Positions 8,418 through 19,136 of a stretch of DNA of 64,000 bases are shown here, in pieces (within the stretch, counting starts at the first letter, position 1; each line of letters begins with the position of its first letter). The stretch is from Prevotella sp. Lineage in GTDB: Bacteria > Bacteroidota > Bacteroidia > Bacteroidales > Bacteroidaceae. The DNA lies in the NCBI GenBank assembly GCA_024688365.1, contig JAILEG010000012.1, positions 55,032-119,031 on the forward strand. Direction: 5' to 3'. The notes under the pieces are model-generated. The model was given only the letters and a program-made list of their open reading frames with translations. It did no database searches and was not told where the DNA came from. The translations under genes and the position numbers were made by a program.

Positions 8418-11015
8418 CTATCCGCAGCGTGAAGCGCCACAGTTGGTACAGATCAGGCAGCCCTCCTGGTAGACGAGCGTCTCCTGCCCACAGACAGGAC
8501 ACTTCTGCCCCGATGCACTTGTACCGTCGGTAATGTATTTCTTCAGCGCACGTTCCACACCATTCTTCCATGTATTGATACTCTCGCTCTTCAGCTGCAG
8601 TGATCCAACAAGCTTTATGACGTGGTCGATCGGCATGCGATAGCGAAGTACACCTGAAATAAGCTTGGCATAGTTCCAGTACTCGGGGTTGAACTTCTCC
8701 GAGAGTCCCTCAACCGTGGTCTTGTAGCCCCGCTTGTTCTCAAACTGGAAGTCATAACGGTGACTCCCGTCCTCGGCCGTCTGCTTGATTATCTTGCCCT
8801 TGGTGACACTCTTCGGCAGGGCGATACCCTCCTCATCATCCTGCAGACCTGTGAATATCTCATAAGGATAGCCATCAAGCAAACCTACAAATGCCACCCA
8901 TTTCTCCTTGTTGTTCTGGAAACGGACAACATCACAGTCAAGCTCCTTCGGACGCACCTCCACCACCTGTGGACGGCTGCTGATATGCTCATGGTGTTCC
9001 TCGGCCGAGGTGAGATCCTTCTCCTTGTCGTCCTCCGGTTTCTTGTCCTCCTTCTTGTCCTTCTTTGCCACGGAGATCATCACACCCGACCGACTGCCGT
9101 CACGATAGATGGTACAGCCCTTGCAGCCACTGCGCCAAGCCTCAACATAGAGCTTGTTGACAAGTGCCTCATCAACATTGTTCGGAAGGTTCACCGTCAC
9201 GGATATGGAATGGTCCACCCACTTCTGGATAGCTCCCTGCATGCGCACCTTCATCAGCCAGTCAACATCATTGGCCGTTGCCTTATAATAAGGTGAACGT
9301 TTCACAAGGTCATCAATCTCCTCCTGTGTATATTTCTTCTTGGTGTCAATACCATTCACCTCCATCCATGTCAGGAACTTGCGGTGATAGACGATATATT
9401 CCTCAAAAGAGTCACCTACCTCATCAACAAAGTCAACATGCACGTCAGTATCGTTCGGGTTCACCTTGCGGCGGCGTTTGTAGACCGGCATGAAGACAGG
9501 CTCAATGCCCGATGTGGTCTGTGTCATCAACGAGGTAGTGCCCGTTGGGGCTATCGTCAGACAGGCTATGTTGCGGCGGCCATAGCGCACCATGTCGGCA
9601 TAGAGCTGCTCATCAGCCTCCCTCAGACGGTTGACAAACGGGTTGCCAGCCTCACGGGCAGCATCATAGATGGCAAAGGCACCACGCTCCCGCGCCATCG
9701 TCACGGAGGAGCGGTAGGCACTCAGTGCCAACGTGCGGTGTACGCTGACGGCAAAATCGGTTGCCTCCTGCGTGCCATAGCGCAGCCCCATAGCCGCTAC
9801 CATGTCGCCCTCGGCAGTGATGCCGACACCTGTACGGCGGCCCTTGCCGCTCTTGTCCCTTATCTTCTCCCAAAGATGATACTCGGCCCCCTTCACCTCA
9901 TCCAGCTGCGGGTCACTCTTTATCTTTGCCATGATAAGATCTATCTTCTCCATCTCCAGGTCGACGATGTCATCCATGATGCGCTGCGCCAGCTGGACGT
10001 GACGGCTGAAGAGGTCGAAGTCGAAGTGGGCATGGTCAGTGAACGGATCGACAACATAAGAGTAAAGGTTCAGCGAGAGCAGGCGACAGCTGTCATACGG
10101 ACACAGCGGAATCTCACCACAGGGATTGGTCGACACCGTGCGGAAACCGAAGTCAGCATAGCAGTCGGGGATGCTCTCCCGGATAATGGTGTCCCAGAAC
10201 AGCACACCAGGTTCCGCACTCTTCCATGCGTTGTGGACTATCTTCTCCCACAGAGCCTTCGCCGAGATTTCCTTCGTGAAGTCGGGACGGTCGCCGTCAA
10301 TGGGGAATGTCTGCACATACGGCCTGTTGTCAACGGCAGCCTGCATGAACTCGTCAGTTATCTTCACTGACACGTTCGCACCCGTCACCTTGCCTTCCTC
10401 CATCTTGGCATCAATGAAAGCCTCTGAGTCAGGATGCTTGATGCTGACCGAGAGCATCAGTGCGCCACGACGGCCGTCCTGCGCCACCTCACGCGTACTG
10501 TTGGAGTAACGTTCCATGAACGGCACAAGACCGGTGGAGGTCAAGGCAGAGTTGTTGACCGGCGATCCTTTCGGGCGGATATGGCTCAGGTCATGGCCTA
10601 CGCCACCACGCCGCTTCATCAGCTGCACCTGCTCCTCATCAATGCGCATGATGGCACCGTAGGAGTCGGCATTACCCTCCAGACCGATGACAAAACAGTT
10701 GGACAGTGAAGCCACCTGATGATTGTTGCCGATTCCCGTCATGGGGCTTCCTGCGGGGATGATATACCTGAAGTGGTCCAGCAGATTGAATATCTCCTGG
10801 GGCTCCAGTGGATTCTTGTACTTTCGTTCAATGCGGGCTATCTCATTGGCGATACGCCAGTGCATCTGCTCGGGCGATTTCTCATAGATATTGCCGAAGC
10901 TATCCTTCATGGCATACTTGTTCACCCATACCCGGGCAGCCAACTCGTCGCCGCCAAAGTAAGCCAAACTTGCCTGAAAAGCTTCATCAAATGAATAAGT
11001 CTGTTTGGTCTCCAT
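8418..11015 (-). CDS. nrdJ: Adenosylcobalamin-dependent (class II) ribonucleotide reductase
   Basis: 865 residues from ATG 11015 (METKQTYSFDEAF...). The frame is open 66 codons further up, but that part crosses the promoter region and looks untranslated. NrdJ reduces ribonucleotides using a B12-derived radical. Visible motifs: SLSNCFVIGL, the NPCGEIPLCPYDSC active-site segment, the TIAPTGTTSLMTQTTSGIEP loop, and a C-terminal CPVC...CTNC zinc-like module that probably re-reduces the active site. It is monocistronic and divergent from a nitroreductase across a 94-base gap. B12 dependence fits the BtuB-like receptor at 60.5 kb. Confidence 0.95.
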   Translation of the reverse strand: METKQTYSFDEAFQASLAYFGGDELAARVWVNKYAMKDSFGNIYEKSPEQMHWRIANEIARIERKYKNPLEPQEIFNLLDHFRYIIPAGSPMTGIGNNHQVASLSNCFVIGLEGNADSYGAIMRIDEEQVQLMKRRGGVGHDLSHIRPKGSPVNNSALTSTGLVPFMERYSNSTREVAQDGRRGALMLSVSIKHPDSEAFIDAKMEEGKVTGANVSVKITDEFMQAAVDNRPYVQTFPIDGDRPDFTKEISAKALWEKIVHNAWKSAEPGVLFWDTIIRESIPDCYADFGFRTVSTNPCGEIPLCPYDSCRLLSLNLYSYVVDPFTDHAHFDFDLFSRHVQLAQRIMDDIVDLEMEKIDLIMAKIKSDPQLDEVKGAEYHLWEKIRDKSGKGRRTGVGITAEGDMVAAMGLRYGTQEATDFAVSVHRTLALSAYRSSVTMARERGAFAIYDAAREAGNPFVNRLREADEQLYADMVRYGRRNIACLTIAPTGTTSLMTQTTSGIEPVFMPVYKRRRKVNPNDTDVHVDFVDEVGDSFEEYIVYHRKFLTWMEVNGIDTKKKYTQEEIDDLVKRSPYYKATANDVDWLMKVRMQGAIQKWVDHSISVTVNLPNNVDEALVNKLYVEAWRSGCKGCTIYRDGSRSGVMISVAKKDKKEDKKPEDDKEKDLTSAEEHHEHISSRPQVVEVRPKELDCDVVRFQNNKEKWVAFVGLLDGYPYEIFTGLQDDEEGIALPKSVTKGKIIKQTAEDGSHRYDFQFENKRGYKTTVEGLSEKFNPEYWNYAKLISGVLRYRMPIDHVIKLVGSLQLKSESINTWKNGVERALKKYITDGTSASGQKCPVCGQETLVYQEGCLICTNCGASRCG

Positions 11016-11041
11016 TTTAGTTTTTAGAAAATTTACGACTG

Positions 11042-11049
11042 CGAAGTTA
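11042..11049 (-). promoter_or_regulatory. Possible -7 box of nrdJ
   Basis: The minus strand reads TAACTTCG, one base off TAnnTTTG, 27 bases before the nrdJ start. A GTTTCC stretch sits about 20 bases further upstream. It overlaps the divergent nitroreductase promoter region. Confidence 0.4.
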
Positions 11050-11081
11050 CGAATTGTTTTCCTAATTCGGAAACATTTGAT

Positions 11082-11089
11082 TAACTTTG
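11082..11089 (+). promoter_or_regulatory. -7 box of the nitroreductase gene
   Basis: TAACTTTG matches TAnnTTTG, 20 bases before the ATG. A TTTT at 11057-11060 is the only -33 candidate. Confidence 0.6.
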
Positions 11090-11109
11090 TCGAAACAAAA
11101 ATATCCAAA

Positions 11110-11847
11110 ATGAAAAATATCAAGACAAGAAGAACTATCAGGAAATACACCTCAAAACCGGTTGACGACCACCTTCTGAGGCAGCTCTTAGAGGATGCTG
11201 AGCGCACCCCCACAATGGGGAACCTGCAGCTTTACTCAGTAATCATAACCCGTGACGAGGAAATGAAGCAGAAGATTGCCCCAGCCCATTTCAGCCAGCC
11301 TATGGTGGAGGGCGCACCAGTCGTGCTTACCTTCTGTGCCGACTTCCGCCGCACAACGCTTTGGGCAGAGAGCCGCAAGGCCAGCCCGGGATATGACAAC
11401 CTCCTTTCGTTCCTCAATGCTGCCACTGATGCCTTATTATATTGCCAGACCTTCTGCAACCTCGCCGAAGCTGAAGGGCTTGGCACCTGCTTCCTGGGCA
11501 CGACACTCTACAGCCCGCAAGCACTCATCGAGGCTTTCCAGCTTCCACGCCTTGTCATGCCTGTTGCCACCATCACCCTCGGCTGGCCTGATGAGCAACC
11601 GGACCTTACTGACCGCCTGCCCCTTGACAGCCTCATCCACGAAGAGACCTATACCGACTACACACCCGAACGTATCGACCAGTTCTACACTGCAAAGGAG
11701 CAGCTGGCAGAGAGCCGTCACTTCGTTGAAATCAACAACAAGGAGACACTGGCCCAAGTATTCACCGACCTGCGCTATACCCGGAAGGACAACGAGACTA
11801 TGTCCGCAGGACTGATGGAGGCATTGAGGCAACAGGGATTTCTCTGA
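11110..11847 (+). CDS. FMN-dependent nitroreductase family protein
   Basis: 245 residues from ATG 11110 (MKNIKTRRTIRKYTSKPV...); an upstream in-frame ATG at 11005 is rejected because the -7 box lies between the two. The RRTIRKYTSKPV start and the PTMGNLQ segment are the FMN-phosphate and isoalloxazine contacts of the nitroreductase fold; LGTCFLGT near residue 130 is also typical. The length suits the NfsA/FRP subgroup of NAD(P)H oxidoreductases. The physiological substrate cannot be told from sequence. A long hairpin terminator follows. Confidence 0.85.
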   Translation: MKNIKTRRTIRKYTSKPVDDHLLRQLLEDAERTPTMGNLQLYSVIITRDEEMKQKIAPAHFSQPMVEGAPVVLTFCADFRRTTLWAESRKASPGYDNLLSFLNAATDALLYCQTFCNLAEAEGLGTCFLGTTLYSPQALIEAFQLPRLVMPVATITLGWPDEQPDLTDRLPLDSLIHEETYTDYTPERIDQFYTAKEQLAESRHFVEINNKETLAQVFTDLRYTRKDNETMSAGLMEALRQQGFL

Positions 11848-11886
11848 ATATTTCCCCTGCGGTCAGGAATCACCCTCCGCTAAGAG

Positions 11887-11933
11887 AGAAGGCTGGAAAC
11901 CCGTCATATAACCTGACGTGTTTCCAGTCTTCT
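11887..11933 (+). terminator. Nitroreductase terminator hairpin
   Basis: A 20-base arm starting AGAAGGCTGGAAAC pairs at 18 of 20 positions with the arm ending GTTTCCAGTCTTCT; the loop is TATAACC, followed by TTCTTG. It lies 40 bases after the stop. Confidence 0.75.
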
Positions 11934-12406
11934 TTCTTGTGGGTCACAGGGGGTACAACTCTGTTTCTGGGCATAAACACACACCGTGTTCATGCCAACC
12001 ATTGAATGGCAGCCATCCAGCTGCCGTACTGCTGTTCAGTACTTCACGGGAAGTAATTGAGTACTGCACGTAAAGTATTCGGGTACTTCACGTGCAGTAC
12101 TGGGCTCATCCGGCACTAAGTACTCTCCACCCAGGCATCTATGGGGTTCTCAGTCACCAAGTCCTGCACCGCAGAAAGGCATCAACGGAAAAACACCAGC
12201 TGATTGCTCATGCAAAGCAAACGTCACTGTTGGCAAACGTATCCAAGCCTTTATACGGGCTTATGCCTGAAGAAATCAACAAAGTTGTCAAAGTCACTGA
12301 TTATCTTATCAAGATGAGACAAACCCACTTTATCCACACCTCGCTACATACAAAATACCCCTCCCTTGGAGAGGGAGGGGGAAGGTGGAAGATATTGTCG
12401 GCGGAA
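11934..12406. other. Convergent intergenic region carrying a 22-bp-period array
   Basis: About 470 bases between nitroreductase and ettA, which converge. Apart from the array at 12038-12103 I see no gene. An open frame starting at 12092 runs into the antisense of ettA and has no coding character. Confidence 0.5.
12038..12103. repeat. 22-bp-period palindromic array A (3 units)
   Basis: Units start at 12038, 12060 and 12082, an exact 22-bp step: AGTACTTCACGGGAAGTAAT, AGTACTGCACGTAAAGTATT and GGTACTTCACGTGCAGTACT. Each is close to its own reverse complement around its centre. Partial echoes (GTACTG, AGTACTC) lie on each side. Same family as the arrays near 24.7, 35.7, 46.2 and 54.6 kb. Confidence 0.85.
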
Positions 12407-14104
<1,698 letters not shown>

Positions 14105-14128
14105 TGATTGTCTTTGTTGTTTTGCCCA

Positions 14129-14160
14129 CAAAGATAAAGAAAATAATCCATATTGGCAAA
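14129..14160 (-). promoter_or_regulatory. Promoter of ettA
   Basis: Minus strand TTTG (14160-14157), 20 bases, TATCTTTG (14136-14129). Start predicted about 20 bases before the ATG. Confidence 0.8.
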
Positions 14161-14347
14161 TCGCCTGTAAGCCTGTAAGAATAATCCAGCCCTTGGAAGT
14201 AAAAGAAAAGGAGAGCATGATGGCTTCGCCCATGATATGCTTTTATCGGACTGCGCTTGGAAACAAAGTCAGTCTACTCAAATCCAACGAGATACATACA
14301 ACCCATCCATCAAAGGGAAGCAGCTCCAGCCATAAACGGAATTGGGA

Positions 14348-15679
14348 TTACAGGTTGTCAGGAATCTGCTTCTTGGGTGTGATACCTAAGGTCTTCATGC
14401 CATCCAGTCGGCGGATGATATTGCCTTTGCCCTCGCTGAGTTGCCCATGTGCCTTGTCGTAGTCCTGCTGAAGCCGCTGGATGCCGACACCAATTTTTAC
14501 AAAAGTCTCACCAAAGGTGGCAAACTTGTCATAGAGGTCATTGGACTGACGGAGAATCTCCTCCACATTCTTGTTCAGACGGAAATTCTGCCACATGGTG
14601 TGCGTCAGCTGGAGAGCCATCAACAGGTTGCTGGGGCTGAGGATGATGATATGCTTGCGGTAAGCATACTGAAGCAGAGAGGAATCAGTTTTCAGAGCTG
14701 CCGAATAGCCGCTCTCGTATGGAACGAACATCAGGACATAGCCTATGCAACCTGGCACGAGCTTCTCATAATTCTTGGCTGAAAGCTCATCGACATGCTT
14801 ACGGACGGAGACGACATGCTCCTTCAGGAGGCGTTCCCGCACGGCGGCATCCTCCTCCCTGATGGCTGCCTGATAAGCCGTAAGCGACACCTTGGCATCA
14901 ATGACAGCCCGCTCGTCATTCGGAAAGGCGATGACAGCATCGGGGCGGAAGTTGTTGCCTTCCTCGTCCTTGTAGTTCTCCTGTAGAAAGTATTGCTGGT
15001 CCTTGACAAGTCCGCAATCCTCCAAGGTCTTGTCGAGAATCATCTCTCCCCAGTCGCCCTGCATCTTCGAGTCGCCTTTGAGTGCCTGGGTGAGTGAGGC
15101 AGCATCATTGCCAATACGCTCCGTCTGCTCACGGAGTTCCCTTACGGTCCGTTCCTGATCCTCACGCATTGCCTTGATGGTGAGTTCCTGCTCGGCATGG
15201 AGCCGTTTCATTGCCTCCTCGAAGGTGGTCTTGATCTCAGTCTTGTTGGCCGCACTCTCCTTGCTATTGTCCGTCACACTCTGGCTGAAGGCTTCAAGCC
15301 GTTCTTTCAGTGGCGACAGGATAGCGTCAAGCCGTTCCTTATCAGCCGTATTCATCTTCTCACGGCTCTCGGCAAGCATCTGGGCAGCCATGTTGCGTAC
15401 CTCCTCCTGCATGAGCCGGTTCTTTGCCTCGGCCTGCTTCTGCAACTCACTGCGCAGCTCCTCGGCATGCTTCCGTTCGGCAGCCACTCTCTCCTCAGCA
15501 TTGGCTTTGACCATTCCTATCCGCTCCTCTACGCTTTTCTGCTCCGCAGCCAGCTGACTTCGGAGGGAAGCCACCTGCTCATTAGCCTGCCCCACCTCTT
15601 GTGTGGTCTTGTTCTTCAGCCACAACAACATTATAATTGCCCCAATGGCAATCCCTAACAGTATGTAAACTATCGACAT
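14348..15679 (-). CDS. rmuC: DNA recombination protein RmuC
   Basis: 443 residues from ATG 15679 (MSIVYILLGIAIGAII...); 20 further codons upstream are open but lack the conserved start. One N-terminal transmembrane helix (residues 2-20), a coiled coil with heptad Glu/Lys/Ala runs (about 30-180), then the RmuC domain (about 200-400: QGDWGEMILDKTLEDCGL, FRPDAVIAFPNDERAVIDAKVSL), which is related to endonuclease folds. RmuC limits inversions between short repeats. The C-terminal tail is Lys/Pro-rich. It stands alone between ettA and murF-alr, all three read leftwards with sizeable gaps. Confidence 0.92.
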   Translation of the reverse strand: MSIVYILLGIAIGAIIMLLWLKNKTTQEVGQANEQVASLRSQLAAEQKSVEERIGMVKANAEERVAAERKHAEELRSELQKQAEAKNRLMQEEVRNMAAQMLAESREKMNTADKERLDAILSPLKERLEAFSQSVTDNSKESAANKTEIKTTFEEAMKRLHAEQELTIKAMREDQERTVRELREQTERIGNDAASLTQALKGDSKMQGDWGEMILDKTLEDCGLVKDQQYFLQENYKDEEGNNFRPDAVIAFPNDERAVIDAKVSLTAYQAAIREEDAAVRERLLKEHVVSVRKHVDELSAKNYEKLVPGCIGYVLMFVPYESGYSAALKTDSSLLQYAYRKHIIILSPSNLLMALQLTHTMWQNFRLNKNVEEILRQSNDLYDKFATFGETFVKIGVGIQRLQQDYDKAHGQLSEGKGNIIRRLDGMKTLGITPKKQIPDNL

Positions 15680-16031
15680 AAAAGCTTTCTTTTGAGTTTT
15701 TGATTTTCCACAGGCGGAACTGCCCGACAGAGTCACCAAGGTGACACGGAGACATTAGGGGATGACAACAGGAGGATATGACACATCCATACTCCCTTGA
15801 GCCAACTGACGAAGCTGCCCTTCCAGATATGGCTTCTACAAGTCACGCAGTAAAACGATGGTACACCTTACAGACCGCACAGACAGTCTTAACAGGTTAT
15901 AGCATGACCTTTCGTCGCCTGTATAAGAAAATAAGATCATACTATCAGGCATCAGCCTGCACTGCCTTCCGTACCCGTAAGGGGACTCTATGTCAACACG
16001 GTGAATCCTGTTTCCTACTAATCCGGTGAGA
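15680..16031. other. Intergenic region upstream of rmuC
   Basis: About 350 bases with no convincing gene; an open frame at 15778-16029 has no recognisable product. GTCACCAAGGTGAC at 15732-15745 is a compact inverted repeat about 55 bases upstream of rmuC and could be a regulator site. I found no consensus -7 box. Confidence 0.4.
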
Positions 16032-16070
16032 CTTTTCCCTCCTCAAAGCAAATTTATAAGGAGGGAAAAG
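16032..16070 (-). terminator. Hairpin after murF-alr
   Basis: CTTTTCCCTCCT and AGGAGGGAAAAG make a perfect 12-bp stem with a 15-base AT-rich loop, just past the murF-alr stop. The trailing T run lies within the stem arm, so termination strength is uncertain. Confidence 0.6.
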
Positions 16071-16076
16071 AGCCTC

Positions 16077-18557
16077 TCAATCCTGGAAGTACACCCGTTT
16101 CACACGGTTGCTGATAGTAGTCAGCACCTCATAGGGGATGGTATCAAGGACATCGCTGAGAACCGTGACAGGCAGATGGTCGCCAAAGATCTCTACACTG
16201 TCGCCCTCCTTGCAGTCAATTCCGGTAACATCAATCATCGCAACATCCATGCAGATATTGCCAACATACTCTGCCTTCTGGCCATTAACCAGACAATAGC
16301 AATGGCGATTGCCAAGATGACGGTTCAATCCGTCAGCATATCCGATTGGAATGGCGGCAATGACGCTGTCATGCTCAATGGTTCCCTTGCGTGAATAGCC
16401 CACCGTGTCACCAGCCGCCACATGACGAAGCTGAAGAATCGTTGTCTTCAAGGTCGACACATTGTTGATAATCTCATTGTTGCGGGAGTTGATACCATAG
16501 AGACCTAAACCGAGACGGCACATATCCAGCTGTCTGCCTGGGAAATGCTCTATGCCTGCGGAGTTGTCAATATGGCGGAGAATCTTATGCCTGAAAGCCG
16601 CCTGCAGCCTGGTACTGCCCTCATCAAACAGGGCAAACTGGCGGGCGGAGAAGTCGTCAAACCCATCACTGTCAGAGCCAACGAAGTGAGAGAATACGGA
16701 ACGTGGAATGATGGCGTTCTGATGTTTCAGGCGGTCGATTAAAACGTCCATGTCTTTCTGTGGGTCAAAGCCCAATCGGTGCATGCCTGTATCAAGTTTT
16801 ATATGGACAGGAAAGCCCGTTATACCCTCCTTCTGCGCAGCCTTGACAAGAGCATCCAGCAACCGGAAGCTATACACCTCAGGTTCAAGGTCATAATCGA
16901 AAAGCGTCTTGAAGGAAGTCATCTCCGGGTTCATGATCATGATGTTGCTCGTGATACCGTTCTTACGAAGCGTAACACCCTCGTCAGCCACGGCCACGGC
17001 AAGATAATCCACCCTATGATCCTGCAACGTCTTGGCTATCTCAACCGCCCCCGCACCGTAAGCATCAGCCTTGATCATACAGACGAGCTTCGTCTCGGGC
17101 TTCATAAATGAGCGATACCAGTTGAGATTGCCCACAACAGCATTGAGGTTAACCTCCAGGACTGTCTCATGCACTTTCTTCACCAAAAGCTCTGTCAGGC
17201 GGTCAAATCCAAACCGACGGGCTCCCTTGAGCAGGATTACTTCATCATGGAGCTGCGTGAAGACCTCACTATGGATGAAGTCGGTCACGGTGGCAAAGAA
17301 GCTCTTCTCGCCCAGGTGCCTGAAGGCATCGCGCTGTGCCAGCAGTCCCTCGCCTATACCGATGAATTTCTCCACACCACGCTTCTCACTCAGGAAAGCA
17401 ACCTTACTGTAAAGATCCTTATCAGTTTCCCCGCTTTGCAGGATGTCACTCAGTATAAGCGTGCGCTTACGCCCCTTGTGGTCAGGACGACGGTTCATAA
17501 AGTCGAGAGCTATATCGAGTGAATTGAAGTCTGAATTGTAGGAATCGTTGATGAGTGTGCAGCCATGCTGTCCTTCCTTCACCTCCAGCCGCATGGCGAC
17601 AGGCTCCAGCCGTGCCATCCGTTCGCTGAGATTCTCTGGGGTGACACCCATGTGAAGGGCTACGACAGCACAGGAAATGGAGTTCTCCACACTGGCATCA
17701 TCAATGAACGGGAGCTTATACAGCCCTTCAGTCTCTCCCTTCCAGACGTATGAGACAGTGGTCTCGACATCCTTCTTGTCGATTGACTTGATATAGAAGG
17801 CAGCCCTCGGGCTCTTTACTGACCAGTTCAGCTGCTCGCCACGATAGCCATACTCGGCCGTACAGCGTACCAGCAGTTCATCGTCCAGGGAATAGACAAT
17901 GGCCTGTGTGTCATGAAACAGCTGCAACTTCTCCCTGCATTTGGCCTCCAAGGAAGGGAAGTTCTCCTGGTGGGCAGCGCCCAGCCCGGTAAACACACCG
18001 ACGGTCGGCTGGATAATATCACGCAGTGCCAGCATTTCACCAGGCTGGCTGATACCAGCCTCAAACACACCAATCTGTGTGTTCTCATTCAGCAACCATA
18101 CTGAAAGCGGTACACCGATCTGAGAATTATAGCTTCTTGGCGATCGGGTGACCACCATCTGCGGAGAAAGCAACTGGTAAAGCCATTCCTTCACCATCGT
18201 CTTGCCATTGGAACCAGTAATACCAACAACAGGAATCAGGAACTCGTCCCTATGCCGTTCCGCCAGGCGCTGCAAGGCCTCAAGCGTTCCGACCACCTTC
18301 AGGAAGTTGGAGTCAGGATAGAGAACGGCCCAGTTTTCCGGTACCACTTCGACAACAAAGTTGCGGACACCCCGCCCATAGAGATCCGGGATGTAGTTAT
18401 GGCCATCATTGCGCTCAGATTTGAGTGCGAAAAAGAGTGTTTCTTCCGGGAAACATAGGGAACGGCTATCGGTGAGAACGAAGCTGATGTTCGCATCCTT
18501 ATCACCATAACGGCGCGCACCTATAAGCGTCGTTACTTTCTCAATAGTATAGTTCAT
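16077..18557 (-). CDS. Bifunctional MurF ligase / alanine racemase
   Basis: 826 residues joining two peptidoglycan enzymes. Residues 1-455 are UDP-MurNAc-tripeptide:D-Ala-D-Ala ligase, with the Mur P-loop GITGSNGKT at 112-120 and LINDSYNSDFNS at 335-346. Residues about 465-826 are a PLP alanine racemase with the catalytic lysine in MIKADAYGAG (Lys496) and the GIEHFPGRQLDMCRLGLGLYG region. The racemase makes D-Ala whose dipeptide the ligase adds. The fusion is typical of Bacteroidetes. Its own -7 box lies at 18584-18591. The Fur-family gene ends 123 bases upstream. Confidence 0.95.
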   Translation of the reverse strand: MNYTIEKVTTLIGARRYGDKDANISFVLTDSRSLCFPEETLFFALKSERNDGHNYIPDLYGRGVRNFVVEVVPENWAVLYPDSNFLKVVGTLEALQRLAERHRDEFLIPVVGITGSNGKTMVKEWLYQLLSPQMVVTRSPRSYNSQIGVPLSVWLLNENTQIGVFEAGISQPGEMLALRDIIQPTVGVFTGLGAAHQENFPSLEAKCREKLQLFHDTQAIVYSLDDELLVRCTAEYGYRGEQLNWSVKSPRAAFYIKSIDKKDVETTVSYVWKGETEGLYKLPFIDDASVENSISCAVVALHMGVTPENLSERMARLEPVAMRLEVKEGQHGCTLINDSYNSDFNSLDIALDFMNRRPDHKGRKRTLILSDILQSGETDKDLYSKVAFLSEKRGVEKFIGIGEGLLAQRDAFRHLGEKSFFATVTDFIHSEVFTQLHDEVILLKGARRFGFDRLTELLVKKVHETVLEVNLNAVVGNLNWYRSFMKPETKLVCMIKADAYGAGAVEIAKTLQDHRVDYLAVAVADEGVTLRKNGITSNIMIMNPEMTSFKTLFDYDLEPEVYSFRLLDALVKAAQKEGITGFPVHIKLDTGMHRLGFDPQKDMDVLIDRLKHQNAIIPRSVFSHFVGSDSDGFDDFSARQFALFDEGSTRLQAAFRHKILRHIDNSAGIEHFPGRQLDMCRLGLGLYGINSRNNEIINNVSTLKTTILQLRHVAAGDTVGYSRKGTIEHDSVIAAIPIGYADGLNRHLGNRHCYCLVNGQKAEYVGNICMDVAMIDVTGIDCKEGDSVEIFGDHLPVTVLSDVLDTIPYEVLTTISNRVKRVYFQD

Positions 18558-18583
18558 TACTATTATGTTGTTGTTATTTTATG

Positions 18584-18591
18584 CAAAGGTA
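18584..18591 (-). promoter_or_regulatory. -7 box of murF-alr
   Basis: Minus strand TACCTTTG, 26 bases before the ATG. No clear -33 TTTG at 19-20 bases. Confidence 0.55.
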
Positions 18592-18680
18592 ATCAAAAGT
18601 CTTGATTCTCTGATTCTATCCGTCTCATTTTTTCAGCTCATCAGGGAAGAATCCCATCCCTGTGACAGACCGAGAATACC

Positions 18681-19118
18681 TTATTCATGAAGAATCCTCC
18701 TGCGGGAGCAGGCCGGGCAAAGTCCCTTCACCATGTAGTTGACAGCCATCTTCTCATACCCGGACGGCAAGTCAACCTGCGGAACAGGTGTATCGCTGAG
18801 GCAGAAGGTGCGCTGGCAACGCTCACAATAGAAGTGGACGTGCATGTCATCATCCTCCTCACTGTCATGGCTGAGGCACAGCTCATAGCGCACCACATCA
18901 TTGCCATCCTCCAACTGGTGTACCAGATGATGCTCCTTGAACAGCGACAGCGTGCGGAAGACATTCGATTTGTCAATCGTCTGTACCCTTGTCTCCAGCT
19001 CTTTCATTGAGACAGGATAATCCATCAGTGCCAGGGCACGCGCAATGACGATGCGGTTTGCGGTCGGCCTTATGCCATGTTCATCCAAGAGACGTTCTAT
19101 CTTCTTCTCATCCATCAT
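18681..19118 (-). CDS. Fur-family metal-responsive regulator
   Basis: 145 residues. N-terminal winged helix (LLDEHGIRPTANRIVIARAL...SNVFRTLSLFKEHHLVHQL, residues about 9-70) and a C-terminal dimer/metal domain with HVHFYCERCQRTFCL (His, Cys-x2-Cys, about 93-107) and GLCPAC (about 132-137), giving the paired CxxC structural zinc site. Fur, Zur and PerR cannot be told apart from this reading. It lies 18 bases after the GSCFA gene, so probably cotranscribed, and upstream of murF-alr. Targets are unknown. Confidence 0.85.
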   Translation of the reverse strand: MMDEKKIERLLDEHGIRPTANRIVIARALALMDYPVSMKELETRVQTIDKSNVFRTLSLFKEHHLVHQLEDGNDVVRYELCLSHDSEEDDDMHVHFYCERCQRTFCLSDTPVPQVDLPSGYEKMAVNYMVKGLCPACSRRRILHE

Positions 19119-19136
19119 TCATGTTTTATCTTCAGT

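Noticed and set aside
9384..10370. Long open frame antisense to nrdJ (328 codons)
   Set aside because: Fully inside nrdJ on the opposite strand; a by-product of nrdJ codon use.
12038..12103. 22-bp-period arrays as CRISPR
   Set aside because: There are no unique spacers between units (only two bases), units are degenerate, and no cas genes are near.
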